From the NCBI GenBank assembly GCA_014529385.2, contig CM043971.1, positions 52,799,209 through 52,863,208 on the forward strand: a stretch of DNA of 64,000 nucleotides, in the 5' to 3' direction. This document shows, in pieces, positions 1 to 10,098 of the stretch; the stretch's first letter is position 1, and every line of letters begins with the position of its first letter. The stretch is from Adiantum capillus-veneris. Taxonomy: Eukaryota > Streptophyta > Polypodiopsida > Polypodiales > Pteridaceae. A program made the translations under genes and the position numbers. Under the pieces are notes generated by a model. It made no database searches. It saw only the letters and a list, made by a program, of their open reading frames with translations, and was not told the DNA's origin.

Positions 1-2056
1 ATGGATGGTTTGCATGGGACATCCTTCTCAGCAGTTGATCTCTTTTCATCCCGCTGGATTTTCACATTGCCACCATGAAGCCCCATATCCGACAGTACCA
101 TTTCTAAGCACTGCAGGGCTACTTGTCGTTCTGCGGAGTTCTTAATCTTCCAAGCAAACCCGATGTATAAGTAGACCAATTTCTCCACAATTCTACAAAG
201 GGCATGCATTGTACAAATGTGGACATTCACAAGTGGTATTTTCAAAACCGGTCGAAAAGCAGGATCCTCAATGTGACGTGTTGGAGCTTTTCTCCACCAC
301 TTTGGGTCCATGACCTTTGCAAGCTCCATGCAGAACAAACACGGTGACTTTGCCATTGCACCCATTCCACAATTATACATGCACTTTAATGTTTTAAGGT
401 CACCTGCAAGATGCCACTGAACTTGAAAGTCTCCCCTTCCATCTAGACGTAGTACCTCTCCCTGGTTAGTCTGTCGATCAATCACCTCCGGAATATTAGT
501 TCGATGGAACACCCAATATAGAATCTCATGATCTTCTTTCTTTACCTGCAACACAAAATAAATGAGACTTAAGTAGATCTGAACATTTGAGCTTACTTGA
601 GAATATTGCTTACCTCAAACGCACCAAGCCACCATATGTTAGATTCTGATTGAACACTAAAATATAAAGGATCATCATTGGGACACTTTGAGAGGGCTCT
701 ATTCATTAAAGTAATAGTAACACTCTCTAGCTTTTTCTCTTTAACAAGCTCACACTCATCCAGTTTTAACACAAAATGTAATAGCCCACGTGACTCTTCA
801 AATGTGATGTTGTAAAACTCCACCATTCTCTTCTGTAGTATCCGCAGTTCCATAAAAATATTGTTGAACTCATCATATGCCATGTTCGCTCCATGGCCAC
901 TGTAAGTTGCTTTAATATGAAAGGGTTGTCCAAGATAGTCTCCCTGTGCCTCGTTAAGCTGAAGCCTCTCTTTCCAAACACTTGAGGCTGATGGTAGAAG
1001 TTTGGATTTTATACCCTTCCTAACAAAGATGGATGAGACAGACTTTTGGATAGCCGAATATCCTCTTTTGCTTACACCAAGTGAATCAAGTGTGCCTTGT
1101 ATCTCTTTTGCAGGCACTGAGTTCTCTGAAATAAAGCGGTCCACTACATTTCGTTGTAGAACCTTAAACTTCTTGTCATGTACTATATCTGTTGCCAGGC
1201 TTCTACTTATAAGTGGCTTCAATCTCTTTCCTATATTGGCTTTGGGGTCAATGTTTTCCTTGTCAGGATAGATTGAATCTCTACATGAAGACAATGCATA
1301 AGTAAATAACAGAAAATTTGCTTCACTAACACTATTTAGGCACATGAAAACAATGCATAACAAGAAAAAACAAAAAGATTACTTAACTAAGACAATGTAG
1401 CCAACCAAGAAGCATCACCTTAATGCTCAGATTCTTTTCTTGAGACCTCCTGATGCAACCTGCAATGTTTCAAGATTGCGCAATTTCTTCTTTCGGATAC
1501 GACCACCCAAGATGGTGTCCTTCATTTGACAACTTCGCACCTTTCCTTTCAGTTCTTGTACCTCTGTTTTATGTTGCAAAAGGGTAACCTGATCTGTAGA
1601 ATGTAAATGTGAAAGGCGAACAATCTCACATTGTTGAGCTTGGAGAATGCTCTTGTAAGTTTCAGCTTCTCTTTTAAGTGATTTACAATAACCCAGAAGG
1701 CCCTTTTCTCCATCACCGGCAAAGGTCAATAAGCTTGTAGGATTGACAAACGGTGGAGACGCATTAGTTATTGGATTCTTAGGGTAGAGAGAGCCTCTCG
1801 TCCAGATATCTATGTGTTTAGCTCCTTGAGCTCTGAGCGTGTCTATGGAAGCGGGAGGTATATGTGTGTTTGTTTTACTGCGCTTAATCAATGGTTGGTA
1901 CTCATTGTCCAAATCAATGTGAAGGTGATATTTGGCTCGTTTCTGGGTAACATTTGTGCCATGTGAGGAGTGCGCCATTAGCCAAATGTGCAGGTTTAAT
2001 GGAAAGTGAATAGCGGCTGCGGATTCGTCCCTCCATGTTAGCCTCATTCCCTCCAT
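1..2056 (-). CDS. three-exon gene of unknown family, 3' end outside the window
   Basis: Three minus-strand exons fit in phase: 2056-1447, 1278-614 and 545 to beyond base 1. Both introns (1446-1279 and 613-546) start GT and end AG, and the joined frame has no stop over about 607 codons. I chose the ATG at 2056; the ORF extends upstream only to a GTG. Exon 1 has a basic, coiled-coil-like stretch ending in lysine/arginine-rich residues. Exon 2 has a globular region with 'GLLHFVLKLDECELV'. Exon 3 has 'WHLAGDLKTLKCMYNCG' followed by 'KSPCLFC' and then 'CTMHALCRIVEKLV'. The order (acidic residue, then G-D-L-K, then C-x2-C, then a C/H-rich helix) recalls RNase-H-fold transposase catalytic regions, but I cannot name the family. 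A host gene or a domesticated transposase are both possible. Splicing and intactness are read directly; function is inference. Confidence 0.6.
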
Positions 2057-2254
2057 ATTGACGAGGTTCACTCAATGCAACTGAAAAGAGGATTATCCCT
2101 CAATCACTACGAACGAATGTTCAGAAGAGTAAGGAATCTACTTAAAGTACACTTTTTGAAGTTTTACTATGAAAGACCCAGCTCTTTTATTTGCCATTTT
2201 TTCTAGAGAGAGAGTGCAAAAAATACATTTTCTTAGAAGGCCCTCCAAATGACC

Positions 2255-3344
2255 TCCGAAATTTCCTAATGCGTAGTGAGTTCGATCACTGTCTATATAC
2301 AAAGAAGGCTAAGGATGGCAGTTGGCTGATCCTTATTTTGTATGTGGATGACATGTTGATTGTTGGCAAGCACTTGGAAGAAATTTCAGCTTTGAAGTCA
2401 AAGATGGAAGAATCGTTTGACATGAAAGACATGGGTGAGGCAAGTCATATACTTGGTATGCGCATTGAGAGAGACAGATCAAAGAAGTTGATTTGGTTAT
2501 CTCAAATAGAGTATATTGACAAGGTTTTGCAACGTTTCAATATGGAGAAGGGAAAGGCACTGAGTGTTCCATTGCCACCATATGTGAAACTTAGCAAACA
2601 AGATTGTCCTGTGTCTGAGGAAGAACAGGCTGAAATGGATAAGATTCCATATGCGTCTGCAGTGGGTAGTTTGATGTATGCAATGATTGCTAATCGCCCA
2701 GACATTGCATTTGCAGTGGGAGTAGTAAGTCGATACATGTCAAACCCAGGCAAGAAACATTGGGAGGAAGTGAAAGGAATATTGAGATACCTGAAAGCTA
2801 CAAAGAGTATGCGTATATGCTATGGGAGTCAGGAGCTAAGTGTAAAGGGTTTTACAGACTCAGATTATGCAGGTGACTTAGACAATCGAAGGTCTTTACA
2901 TTGGCTGGTGGAGCAGTATCATGGCGTTCTAGATTACAAGATTGTGTTACTCACTCTACTACAGAGGCTGAATATGTTGCAGCATCAGAGGCATGCAAAG
3001 AATCAATTTGGCTTAATCAACTAGTAACAGATTTGGGAATCAAAGAAGAGATGCCTGTGTTATATTGTGATAGTCAAAGTGCTATACAATTGGCTCGCAA
3101 TCCAGTTTATCACTCAAAGACAAAGCATGTGGATGTGAAGTATCATTTCATCAGGGAAATGCTCAAGGATAAGCAACTTCAGCTTGTCAAAGTTCACACC
3201 ACAGAAAATCCTGCTGATCTACTTACAAAAGGACTTCCCTCAGAGAGCTTTGCACATTTTCGCAAGCAGTTAGGTGTAGGGTTGTACATCACTTCTCTAC
3301 ATCTCTTGTATATTAGCTTGTATAGTAGCTTCTCTCACACTTAA
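2255..3344 (+). pseudogene. Ty1/copia pol fragment: reverse transcriptase palm and RNase H
   Basis: This is the C-terminal part of a copia polyprotein. The RT palm motif 'YVDDMLIVGK' lies near 2340 with both catalytic aspartates. RNase H follows with 'FTDSDYAGD', 'TEAEYVAASEA', 'CDSQSAIQLARN' and 'HVDVKYHF'. Integrase, protease, gag and the first half of RT are missing: recognisable similarity starts at about 2255. The frame shifts between about 2890 and 2925. There the usual short stretch between D-N-R-R-S and F-T-L-A-G-G is gone, consistent with a small deletion of roughly 16 bases. The ORF ends at 3342, just before a purine tract and an LTR start, so this is the true 3' end of the element. 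Family assignment is firm; the element is dead. Confidence 0.93.
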
Positions 3345-3363
3345 AGTACCACATTGGACTTTA

Positions 3364-3575
3364 AGTGGGAGGTTGTTGGGGTATAAAGCCCAATGTGGTC
3401 GCCCAGGTAAGTGGACGGGCCGCCAGGTATGTACACATATTCTTTTGTAAAAACCTAATAAGAACTCACTATGCTCTACACATTACAGTAGAGCGAGTTC
3501 ACCATATCGTTGTGCTCTTCTTCTCGCACTCTCTCTCTCGCGTCGCACTTCCGCTCGTACTCCTTCACCAACCCA
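3364..3575 (+). repeat. polypurine tract and short 3' LTR of the copia element
   Basis: The purine run 'AAGTGGGAGG' at 3364-3372 is followed at 3374 by 'TGTTGGGGTATAAAGCCC', the normal layout of a copia 3' end. The most likely LTR end is the 'CACCAACCCA' finishing at 3575, giving an LTR of about 202 bp with imperfectly matching ends (TGTTGGGG against CCAACCCA). The left boundary is well supported by the upstream RNase H stop and the purine tract. The right boundary is a guess, because a gypsy body begins directly afterwards and no target duplication can be seen. Confidence 0.65.
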
Positions 3576-3613
3576 TAGTTGAAGAGCCAAAAACCGATGC
3601 CCAAAGTTCATAA

Positions 3614-5833
3614 ACGAAAAATCAGAGAAGCACTTGGAAAGCTAGAAAGGCGCGTATGAAAGCCAGGAAAGAACGAGAGCAAACAGCTCTATCCGAGGAG
3701 TTGAAACATACAAAGAATAGATTAGAGTGGTTAGAGGATCTAGCTAGCTTAAATTCACACACCACGGAAACCATAGCACCTAAGGAAATAGCAGAGCCCA
3801 AAAGTGTAGGATCAAGAGGATCTGTACTGGCAGACAAGGTAAATGAGCAGTTGGATGTGCTTCTAAAAGCTTATGAAGCTAGACTCAAAAAGAACCAAAC
3901 CCAGGAGCAAAGGTGGATGACTTATCCATATGCGGAAATAGGAAAACAAAGGTTGGAAATGTGTAAAAAGATGATCGAAATAGCTCCATCATTGATGGAA
4001 GACCCGTTGGGTAAACCTGCAAATTGGCATGAGGCACCAGCTCCAACCCCTATCCAACCAACTATAGAGAAACATGTAGAAACAAAGGAAAGACTCACTA
4101 ATGCCTATGAGTCCATCGGAGAGCCTATCATAGTGCCAAACACCACAAATGAGGCAAGTGACGGGTTCCAACCTAAAATATTGATAGAAATGGGTAAGGA
4201 CTGTAATGGTCTAGACGATCTATGGAAGCAAATCCGTGAGGCCAACAAGGCTAATAGGATGAGTATCCACATGAATAGCACGAGAAAAGAAAAGAATGTA
4301 ACCTTACCTCCTATTGAAGAATTTAAGGCAAGGTCACAAATGAACTTTGAGATACATTCACAAGGGGGAGACCAAGGATCAATTAGTTCGGGGCACAGCC
4401 AACCAGACTCACTGAGAACTTTACCCTCTTACCTAGGAGAGTATGAATCCAAGTTGGAAGTGAGAGCAATCCCATCTCAAAGACTTTATTCTAATAAAGT
4501 GATGGATTCGCAAGGATTGATTGAGTTATTGTCCACCCCGGTGGCATGCACAATCACATTAGCAGAACTCCTAAGGTTATGGCCAGCTCCAACCCCTATC
4601 CAACCAACTATAGAGAAACATGTAGAAACAAAGGAAAGACTCACTAATGCCTATGAGTCCAGAGGAGAGCCTATCATAGTGCCAAACACCACAAATGAGG
4701 CAAGTGACGGGTTCCAACCTAAAATATTGATAGAAATGGGTAAGGACTGTAATGGTCTAGACGATCTGTGGAAGCAAATCCGTGAGGCCAACAAGGCTAA
4801 TAGGATGAGTATCCACATGAATAGCACGAGAAAAGAAAAGAATGTAACCTTACCTCCTATTGAAGAATTTGAGGCAAGGTCACAAATAAACTTTGAGATA
4901 CATTCACAAGGGGGAGACCAAGGATCAATTAGTTCGGGGCACAGCCAACCAGACTCACTGAGAACTTTACCCTCTTACCTAGGAGAGTATGAAGCCAAGT
5001 TGGAAGTGAGAGCAATCCCATCTCAAAGACTTTATTCTAATAAAGTGATGGATTCGCAAGGATTGATTGAGTTATTGTCCACCCCGGTGGCATGCACAAT
5101 CACATTAGCAGAACTCCTAAGGTTACGGCCAGCTCCAACCCCTATCCAACCAACTATAGAGAAACATGTAGAAACAAAGGAAAGACTCACTAATGCCTAT
5201 GAGTCCATAGGAGAGCCTATCATAGTGCCAAACACCACAAATGAGGCAAGTGACGGGTTCCAACCTAAAATATTGATAGAAATGGGTAAGGACTGTAATG
5301 GTCTAGATGATCTGTGGAAGCAAATCCGTGAGGCCAACAAGGCTAATAGGATGAGTATCCACATGAATAGCATGAGAAAAGAAAAGAATGTAACCTTACC
5401 TCCTATTGAATAATTTGAGGCAAGGTCACAAATAAACTTTGAGATACATTCACAAGGGGGAGACCAAGGATCAATTAGTTCGGGGCACAGCCAACCAGAC
5501 TCACTGAGAACTTTACCCTCTTACCTAGGAGAGTATGAAGCCAAGTTGGAAGTGAGAGCAATCCCATCTCAAAGACTTTATTCTAATAAATCGATGGATT
5601 CGCAAGGATTGATTGAGTTATTGTCCACCCCGGTGGCATGCACAATCACATTAGCAGAACTCCTAAGGTTACGGCCAAACATGTGGACCACAGTAGGTAA
5701 ATGCCTAGAAAAATTTGGAGTAAGAGACCCCACCATGAGGCTACAGGAAGGGATCAGAGAGTTGGACAGACCTCAACTAAACACTAGGCCAGTACCATTA
5801 AACAAGGTTGGAGAGTATTGTGAGCGAAGATGA
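3614..5833 (+). pseudogene. gag-like ORF with tandemly triplicated 182-residue block
   Basis: The frame is open from 3614 (first ATG 3656) to a TGA at 5831-5833, except for one in-frame TAA at 5411-5413. The first 60 residues are charged and coiled-coil-like (lysine, glutamate, arginine). After about residue 127 the protein consists of three nearly identical 182-residue copies with motifs such as 'KILIEMGKDCNGLDDLWKQI' and 'PSYLGEYE'. It ends with a unique tail containing 'NMWTTVGKCLEKFG'. No zinc knuckle is visible. Its place before a retropepsin supports a Gag or Gag-linker role. The stop sits in the third copy, where the other two read glutamate. Whether the triplication was ever functional is unknown. 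Confidence 0.7.
4037..5674 (+). repeat. three tandem copies of a 546-bp coding unit
   Basis: The sequence starting 'CCAGCTCCAACCCCTATCC' occurs at 4037, 4583 and 5129, and the matching end is at 5674, giving exactly three units of 546 bp (182 codons, so in frame). Copies differ by only a few bases, e.g. ATT GAA GAA versus ATT GAA TAA at the stop in copy 3. The near identity suggests recent unequal exchange. Each junction reads GG-CC-A. Confidence 0.97.
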
Positions 5834-6883
5834 AAACACCATGCTACCAGTAGAATTCCAAGGAGTAGTTTCCAAAGCTATTCTTGACAGTGGAGCGGGA
5901 GTTGCTATCGCCACCAAGGAAATATGGAAAAAATGGGGAAAACCAGCTTTAAGGGCTATCACAATAAATTGCAATTGGCAGATGGGTTCATGGAGAAGCC
6001 TCTAGGACTCTTAGAAAAAGTGATTGTCACTTCGTGCGGGATCGAGTATGAGCATACATTTGCAATAGTTGATTTCGACAAAAAGAACAATTATGAGATC
6101 ATCTTGGGAAGACCATTCATGCGACAATTGAAGATAGTCCAAGATTGGGGTTACGACCACATATACCTCAGACATGGCGAGACAACAACTAAAATACACA
6201 TGAAAGACCTTAGTTACAAAGATGTGAACCAAACACCTGTGGAAGAGTTTGATTCAGCTACACTAGCAGGATCGGAACTCCCAGCATGGTTGGGGCAACA
6301 AAAAGAGGTATGGATGTGCGGAGCTTCACATTGTGGAAGCTTAAGAAGAGAGGAATGCGTCTTAGAAAGAGCAATTGAGGACAAGGAGTATATTCCGGAA
6401 CCTTTCCCTGAAGATGCCTTGGAACCTCTAGAATGGGAACACATACTAGCAACATTGGATGTTTGTACCATTACAGATAGTCCAACAACAAAATTTTGCG
6501 ATAAGGATGGCTATGATGTGCTGCCCTACTACATGGTAAACATTATACCAGGAGAAGATGAGACGATAGAACCACCAGGACAAGAAGAGTTTTATAACTC
6601 CTCTGAACATCTGGAAGTAAATGATGATGCAGATAATGAGTGTTCAGACACCTCAAGTGAGCGTGGAAGGGAACCCAAGAATATTAAGTTTTATGATTTT
6701 GCTAATCAGCACCCTAGACGCCAGGAACGCTATAGGAGGAAACGAGCAGGAAACAAAGCAAGAGAGAACCTGATGCCCAGGATAAAAGGTAAAACTCACT
6801 ATTTGATGCTTGTAAAAGCAGAGGATTGTGTAAAAGATCAAATATCAGGAAGATTCTCAAAATATTGCAAGGAAAGAACTTGA
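5803..6883 (+). pseudogene. retropepsin (aspartic protease) region of a gypsy-like element
   Basis: An aspartic protease domain is seen with 'AILDSGAGVAIATKE' near 5880 (the D-S-G active site) and, downstream, 'LADGFMEKPLG' and 'YEIILGRPFMRQLKIVQDWG', the conserved second half of plant gypsy proteases. The D-S-G part is in one frame (ORF to 6005) and the second half in another (ORF from about 5924), so one indel lies near 5950-5965. The start of the protease frame overlaps the end of the gag-like frame by about 25 bp. After the protease the ORF continues as an acidic then basic linker to a TGA at 6881-6883. The protease would have released Gag and Pol; this copy cannot as it stands. Confidence 0.85.
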
Positions 6884-6889
6884 GAGGAA

Positions 6890-7417
6890 ATAAAACAGGA
6901 ACGAAAAACTAAAATAGAAACAAAATCACAAAAATCTCAAAAATAAAAAAAAGAAACAACAAAAGACCAAGAGTGGACCAAACTGGAGCGTAAACAGAAA
7001 TACCAAGAACTGAAACGGTCTTTCCGTGAGATATGGACTACTGAAGAAGATAGTGATGGTAAAGGGGAGTCAGAAAAGGAAAACATGAATGTACCATCAC
7101 ACTATCGGAAATTTACCATCCAAGACAAAAAAATCATCGTGACGCCACCAGTCAGGGAAAGAACTAACCAAGAATCTTACGATGGGCCAGAAAATGCAAA
7201 AAGGATAGACCTTGCACAACCAGGTGAAAAGTCTTAGCCGGTCTGTACAGCAAACGATTTAGAGGCTGAAGAAGAAGAACGGCTAACCCAACTTCTCAAG
7301 AAGTATAAAGATGTGTTTGCATGGTCCTATAAAGACCTCAAAGGAGTTGATCCATCAATATGCCAACATACAATTCCTTTGAAATCAGATGCAAAACCTA
7401 GTGTTTGGCAGACGAAG
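6890..7417 (+). pseudogene. gypsy pol N-terminal linker, cut before RT
   Basis: An open frame from about 6950 carries a charged linker ('ELKRSFREIWTTEEDSD') and then 'LTQLLKKYKDVFAWSYKDLKG' with 'HTIPLKSDAKP'. This block lies just upstream of reverse transcriptase in plant gypsy elements. One TAG interrupts it near 7236. Similarity stops around 7417, before any RT motif. The following DNA is A/T-rich and non-coding, so the element was truncated or interrupted here. Confidence 0.75.
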
Positions 7418-8590
7418 CAACAAGCGGCCGTTTCCAGAGAAGGATCATATTTTTCTGAGAAACCATTGTAAAATTCTTTTGTAAGGAAGCATCTCTAAGC
7501 CGAGAATTTGTCAAAGGATCTATGATTATTCTTATGGGAGCAATTGTATATTAGAGAGCCACTTAGAATTAGGAGCTTATGGCCGGACAAGCCATTTGTA
7601 AAGACCTAATCTATAAAGGTCATTTTTTGTAAGTTTGAACATGATCTTTTGGATGGAAAACTGAGAAGACAACGTACGTTTGAGAGCTCCTTCTTGTCCA
7701 AACTTGTAATCTTCGCCATTGTGGCTACGGTAATCCAAATTCAGATTTGTTTATTGTATTGTGTTCCTCTTATCTTGCTCTTCCATTCAAGTGTAATCAT
7801 TCAAGATTCGGTGTAGGATTTCAACTCTGAGTTTGAGGCCTTAAATCGCTGTTTTGAGTGTCTATATGCGTGTTTTATGTTGTTTTTGACCCTAGGAGAG
7901 GCTTGAGGGACCCTAAAATGACCCATTAGGATCATCTGTTCGCTGTTTTTGATGACTTTGGGATGAACGATCGCGATCTTTGTACCTCTCCAGAATGCTG
8001 TGATAGTGATAGGATATGTTCTTGATAATCCCCTGTAGCTTCCCTTCAAGTTTCGTGCGATTCCGATATGATTTGCATAGTAAACGGGCGTGATGACTGT
8101 AGAGCTGTGTAGGAGGACATAGGCAGATTACTTGGCGGTAATGCGTTTGATTTGCTTGTAGAGTTAGTAGTTGCATCTCTTTGAGTTCACTTCATTAAGA
8201 ATGACACCCTACTTGTAGGAGGACATAGGCAGATTACTTGGCGGTAATGCGTTTGATTTGCTTGTAGAGTTAGTAATTGCATCTCTTTGAGTTCACTTCA
8301 TTAAGAATGACACCCTAGTGAGTTTCCATGCCTCATCCGAGTCGCTTCCCCTGTATTGATAAATATGTTGATGCTTGAGAGCTATGCTATGGATGTCGGT
8401 CGCGGCGACCCGCAAACATGGGCGCCGTTGCCGAGGAATGCATCTTAGGTGATGAGTGACCGAGTGCGCAGTTAGACTCCTCAAAAAAGATCAATCCACA
8501 AATCCATTTTACACCTTAGCTAAGTTGCTAGACAAGGGTTTAGAGCTTGGTGGAGTCTAGAGCCAGTGGACCGGCTAGATCCTCTCTTAG
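7418..8590. other. non-coding region, LTR-like in character
   Basis: No gene is recognised. The stretch 7440-7800 is T-rich with weak promoter/poly-A-like words (e.g. 'TTGTATTGTGTTCCTC') and may be part of an LTR, but no clean TG...CA ends or second copy were found in the window. It contains the 106-bp tandem duplication listed separately. Confidence 0.35.
8109..8320. repeat. 106-bp tandem duplication
   Basis: The block beginning 'GTAGGAGGACATAGGCAGAT' occurs at 8109 and again at 8215, a period of 106 bp. The copies differ at only a couple of positions (TAGTAGTTG versus TAGTAATTG), so the duplication is recent. Confidence 0.95.
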
Positions 8591-8595
8591 GAGAT

Positions 8596-9028
8596 TTAGG
8601 GAGTTGTCAGTGAGTGTGTTAAAGCATTTCTGCTCTTCAATTTCTCTAACTCGATTGAGTACTGAAATCTCACCCGAAATCCGTCGTGTTTGTTTTGGAA
8701 TACCCATAAGCTCCATCTTTGACCTATAGCATGCAAGATATTCATCACTATCATAACCATCTTTGACCTATAGCATGCAAGATATTCATCACTATCATAA
8801 CCATCAAATGTTCCAGCTCTTTCAACATAAACCTTACCCAATGCTTCTTCCACTTTTGTTTGCTTCATAATGGCTTCATCTGAAAGAGAAAATCCTCGCG
8901 ATAAATTTGCTTGGTCCAAACCAAATTTCTCATAAGTAATATGATGTTGTTGTTGCTGCTACAAGAAGGCATCAAGTAGTTGCATCATCTGCTGTATCAT
9001 TTCTACTTGAGATGTCGTTGTCATCCTC
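8596..9028 (-). pseudogene. gag-like ORF fragment, unrecognised family
   Basis: A minus-strand frame starts at about 9028 with a methionine/threonine/glutamine-rich leader, then reads 'LDQANLSRGFSLSDEAIMKQ' and 'ERAGTFDGYDSDEYLACYRS', and later a leucine-rich tail. The 'T-F-D-G-x-D-x-x-E-Y-L-x-x-Y' pattern resembles the start of retroelement capsid domains, so I call it gag-like, but I cannot place it. It is broken by a TAG near its start and by a 44-bp tandem duplication that shifts the frame. A TATA box on the same strand lies about 330 bp upstream, consistent with an LTR-driven gene. Confidence 0.4.
8717..8804. repeat. 44-bp tandem duplication inside the gag-like ORF
   Basis: 'CTTTGACCTATAGCATGCAA' starts at 8717 and again at 8761, with the whole 44-bp unit repeated exactly. 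Because 44 is not a multiple of three it breaks the minus-strand reading frame. Confidence 0.97.
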
Positions 9029-9351
9029 TCTACCAAAATTTCCCACCCCGGCTCGCTATGCGTCAGGTTCACCAAAGATGTCGGGAGAATTTTATGTTCA
9101 CAAGTTGAGCCGGGTCAGCACTTGGGTTGCTCGCTATGGGAAACGGTAAGAGAAAGATGCACATCTCAAGAGAATATAGCACAAAAGAACACCTTGTACA
9201 CCTTGAATTGAATTACTTAAATGAACTAAAATCTGAATTCAAAAAAATAACTTGATTTCAATAGGCAACAAGTGCTCTTGACCCCGCCTAGATTATGAAC
9301 GGAAGTGCAAATGCCAAATTTGTATGGCCTTTAATGTCCTTCCCGACCACC

Positions 9352-9359
9352 TTTTATAA
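9352..9359 (-). promoter_or_regulatory. TATA box, possible LTR promoter
   Basis: On the minus strand 'TTATAAAAGG' occurs at 9351-9360, followed downstream by about 320 bp of non-coding sequence and then the gag-like ORF. The arrangement suits an LTR promoter, but LTR ends are not resolved, and the DNA upstream of the TATA box is host-gene-derived (see NAC and HMG-CoA lyase fragments). Confidence 0.35.
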
Positions 9360-9548
9360 GCACAAGATTCACCTTTATTGCTTCGGTCTTTCTTGAACTC
9401 AAACAACCCCCTGAAAATTGCTAAAAATATGCTTCTCCATCGACATAGCTCTCAAATCCACCCTCCTCGTCCTCTCCAGAAGCAACTCAGTGGCTCGACT
9501 CCTTGGTTCAACCACCCCATGTGCTTTAGGTCTCCTGCAAATATCACC

Positions 9549-9800
9549 TCTCCATGAGGTGCTTGGCCGCCATAGTAGATTGCCAGTTACCTTCTAGTAG
9601 CCTGATTTCGTTGTTCTATTTGTACGTGAACCGTAGAGATTCCTCTTATCTTGAGCATTAAAAAATAAAACTACTCAAAGTCCCTACTCCACAAATTTGC
9701 CAAACCAGGTAATTTTGCGGGCTCAAACTTGTAGATGTCGATATCTCCGATCACCCAATCATCCACAAATTTACCAACAGCCTTCCGCTTTGAGGTAGTG
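9549..9800 (-). pseudogene. NAC-domain transcription factor fragment
   Basis: Several consecutive NAC-domain motifs are readable on the minus strand: 'KRKAVGK', 'VIGDIDIYKFEPAKLP', 'SRDFE' followed by a stop where NAC has E-W-Y-F-F, then in the next frame 'YGSRTNRTTKSGY' with a stop where NAC has tryptophan (G-Y-W-K), 'KVTGN', and finally 'QAPHGE'. These match NAC subdomains B to D in correct order, so homology is convincing. At least two frameshifts, two W-to-stop changes and a deletion of about 20 residues make it a pseudogene. NAC proteins are plant nuclear DNA-binding regulators. The usual first intron of NAC genes falls near the L-P after K-F-E-P, yet the copy reads straight through, which suggests (inference) an RNA-derived copy. 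It lies about 100 bp downstream of an HMG-CoA lyase fragment in the same orientation. Confidence 0.8.
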
Positions 9801-9919
9801 GACAAAGAGTTGGTTCTCCCAAAAGCTTGGTTGACCTCCTGCTTATCATCCCTCGCTATTGCACTTGACGCCACGCTTTTCCTTCCTCCTTCTTGTAGTG
9901 CCCCGTTGCAGTTGACGCT

Positions 9920-10098
9920 CAACCTCGTTGACAGATGTACTCTCTAACAGCAATCACTTTCATGATATCAACATTCGTCTACCCCAAGGCCATCCAGCAT
10001 ATGTATATAACATCCTCTATTGCTATGTTTCCAGTTGCACCCTTTGCATAAGGGCATCCGCCCAGGCCCGCTACTGATGAATCCACCACATTGATGCC
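9920..10098 (-). pseudogene. HMG-CoA lyase C-terminal fragment
   Basis: The minus strand encodes '[19 protein letters not shown]' continuing '[13 protein letters not shown]', then 'MLDGLGV', 'TNVDIMKVIA' and 'YICQR'. The V-A-G-L-G-G-C-P-Y segment is the active-site signature of hydroxymethylglutaryl-CoA lyase, including the catalytic cysteine (codon at 10054-10056). This enzyme splits HMG-CoA to acetyl-CoA and acetoacetate in leucine breakdown. Only about 60 codons remain, with small indels after D-V-I-Y and after G-L-G-V. The N-terminal TIM-barrel part is absent from the window. The sequence before 10098 is low-complexity and unrelated, so this is a captured or retrocopied 3' piece. Confidence 0.85.

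Larger units (their letters stand above)
3614..7417 (+). mobile_element. Ty3/gypsy-like element body (gag-like, protease, start of pol), LTRs not found
   Basis: Three consecutive plus-strand coding blocks belong together: a long gag-like ORF with a coiled-coil start (3614-5833), an aspartic protease (about 5803-6883), and the pol linker before RT (6890-7417). The order gag-PR-pol and the linker text 'KKYKDVFAWSYKDLKG' are typical of Ty3/gypsy. RT, RNase H and integrase are absent, because similarity stops near 7417. The left side starts only about 40 bp after a copia LTR, so this body is either inserted next to, or was cut by, the copia element. No primer-binding site or gypsy LTR was recognised at the left. 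It resembles the gag/protease at 28.6-32.6 kb in protease wording and may be the same lineage. Confidence 0.75.

Noticed and set aside
4037-5674. CRISPR-like or satellite array
   Set aside because: Three long coding units in a plant retroelement, no spacers; a simple tandem triplication explains it.
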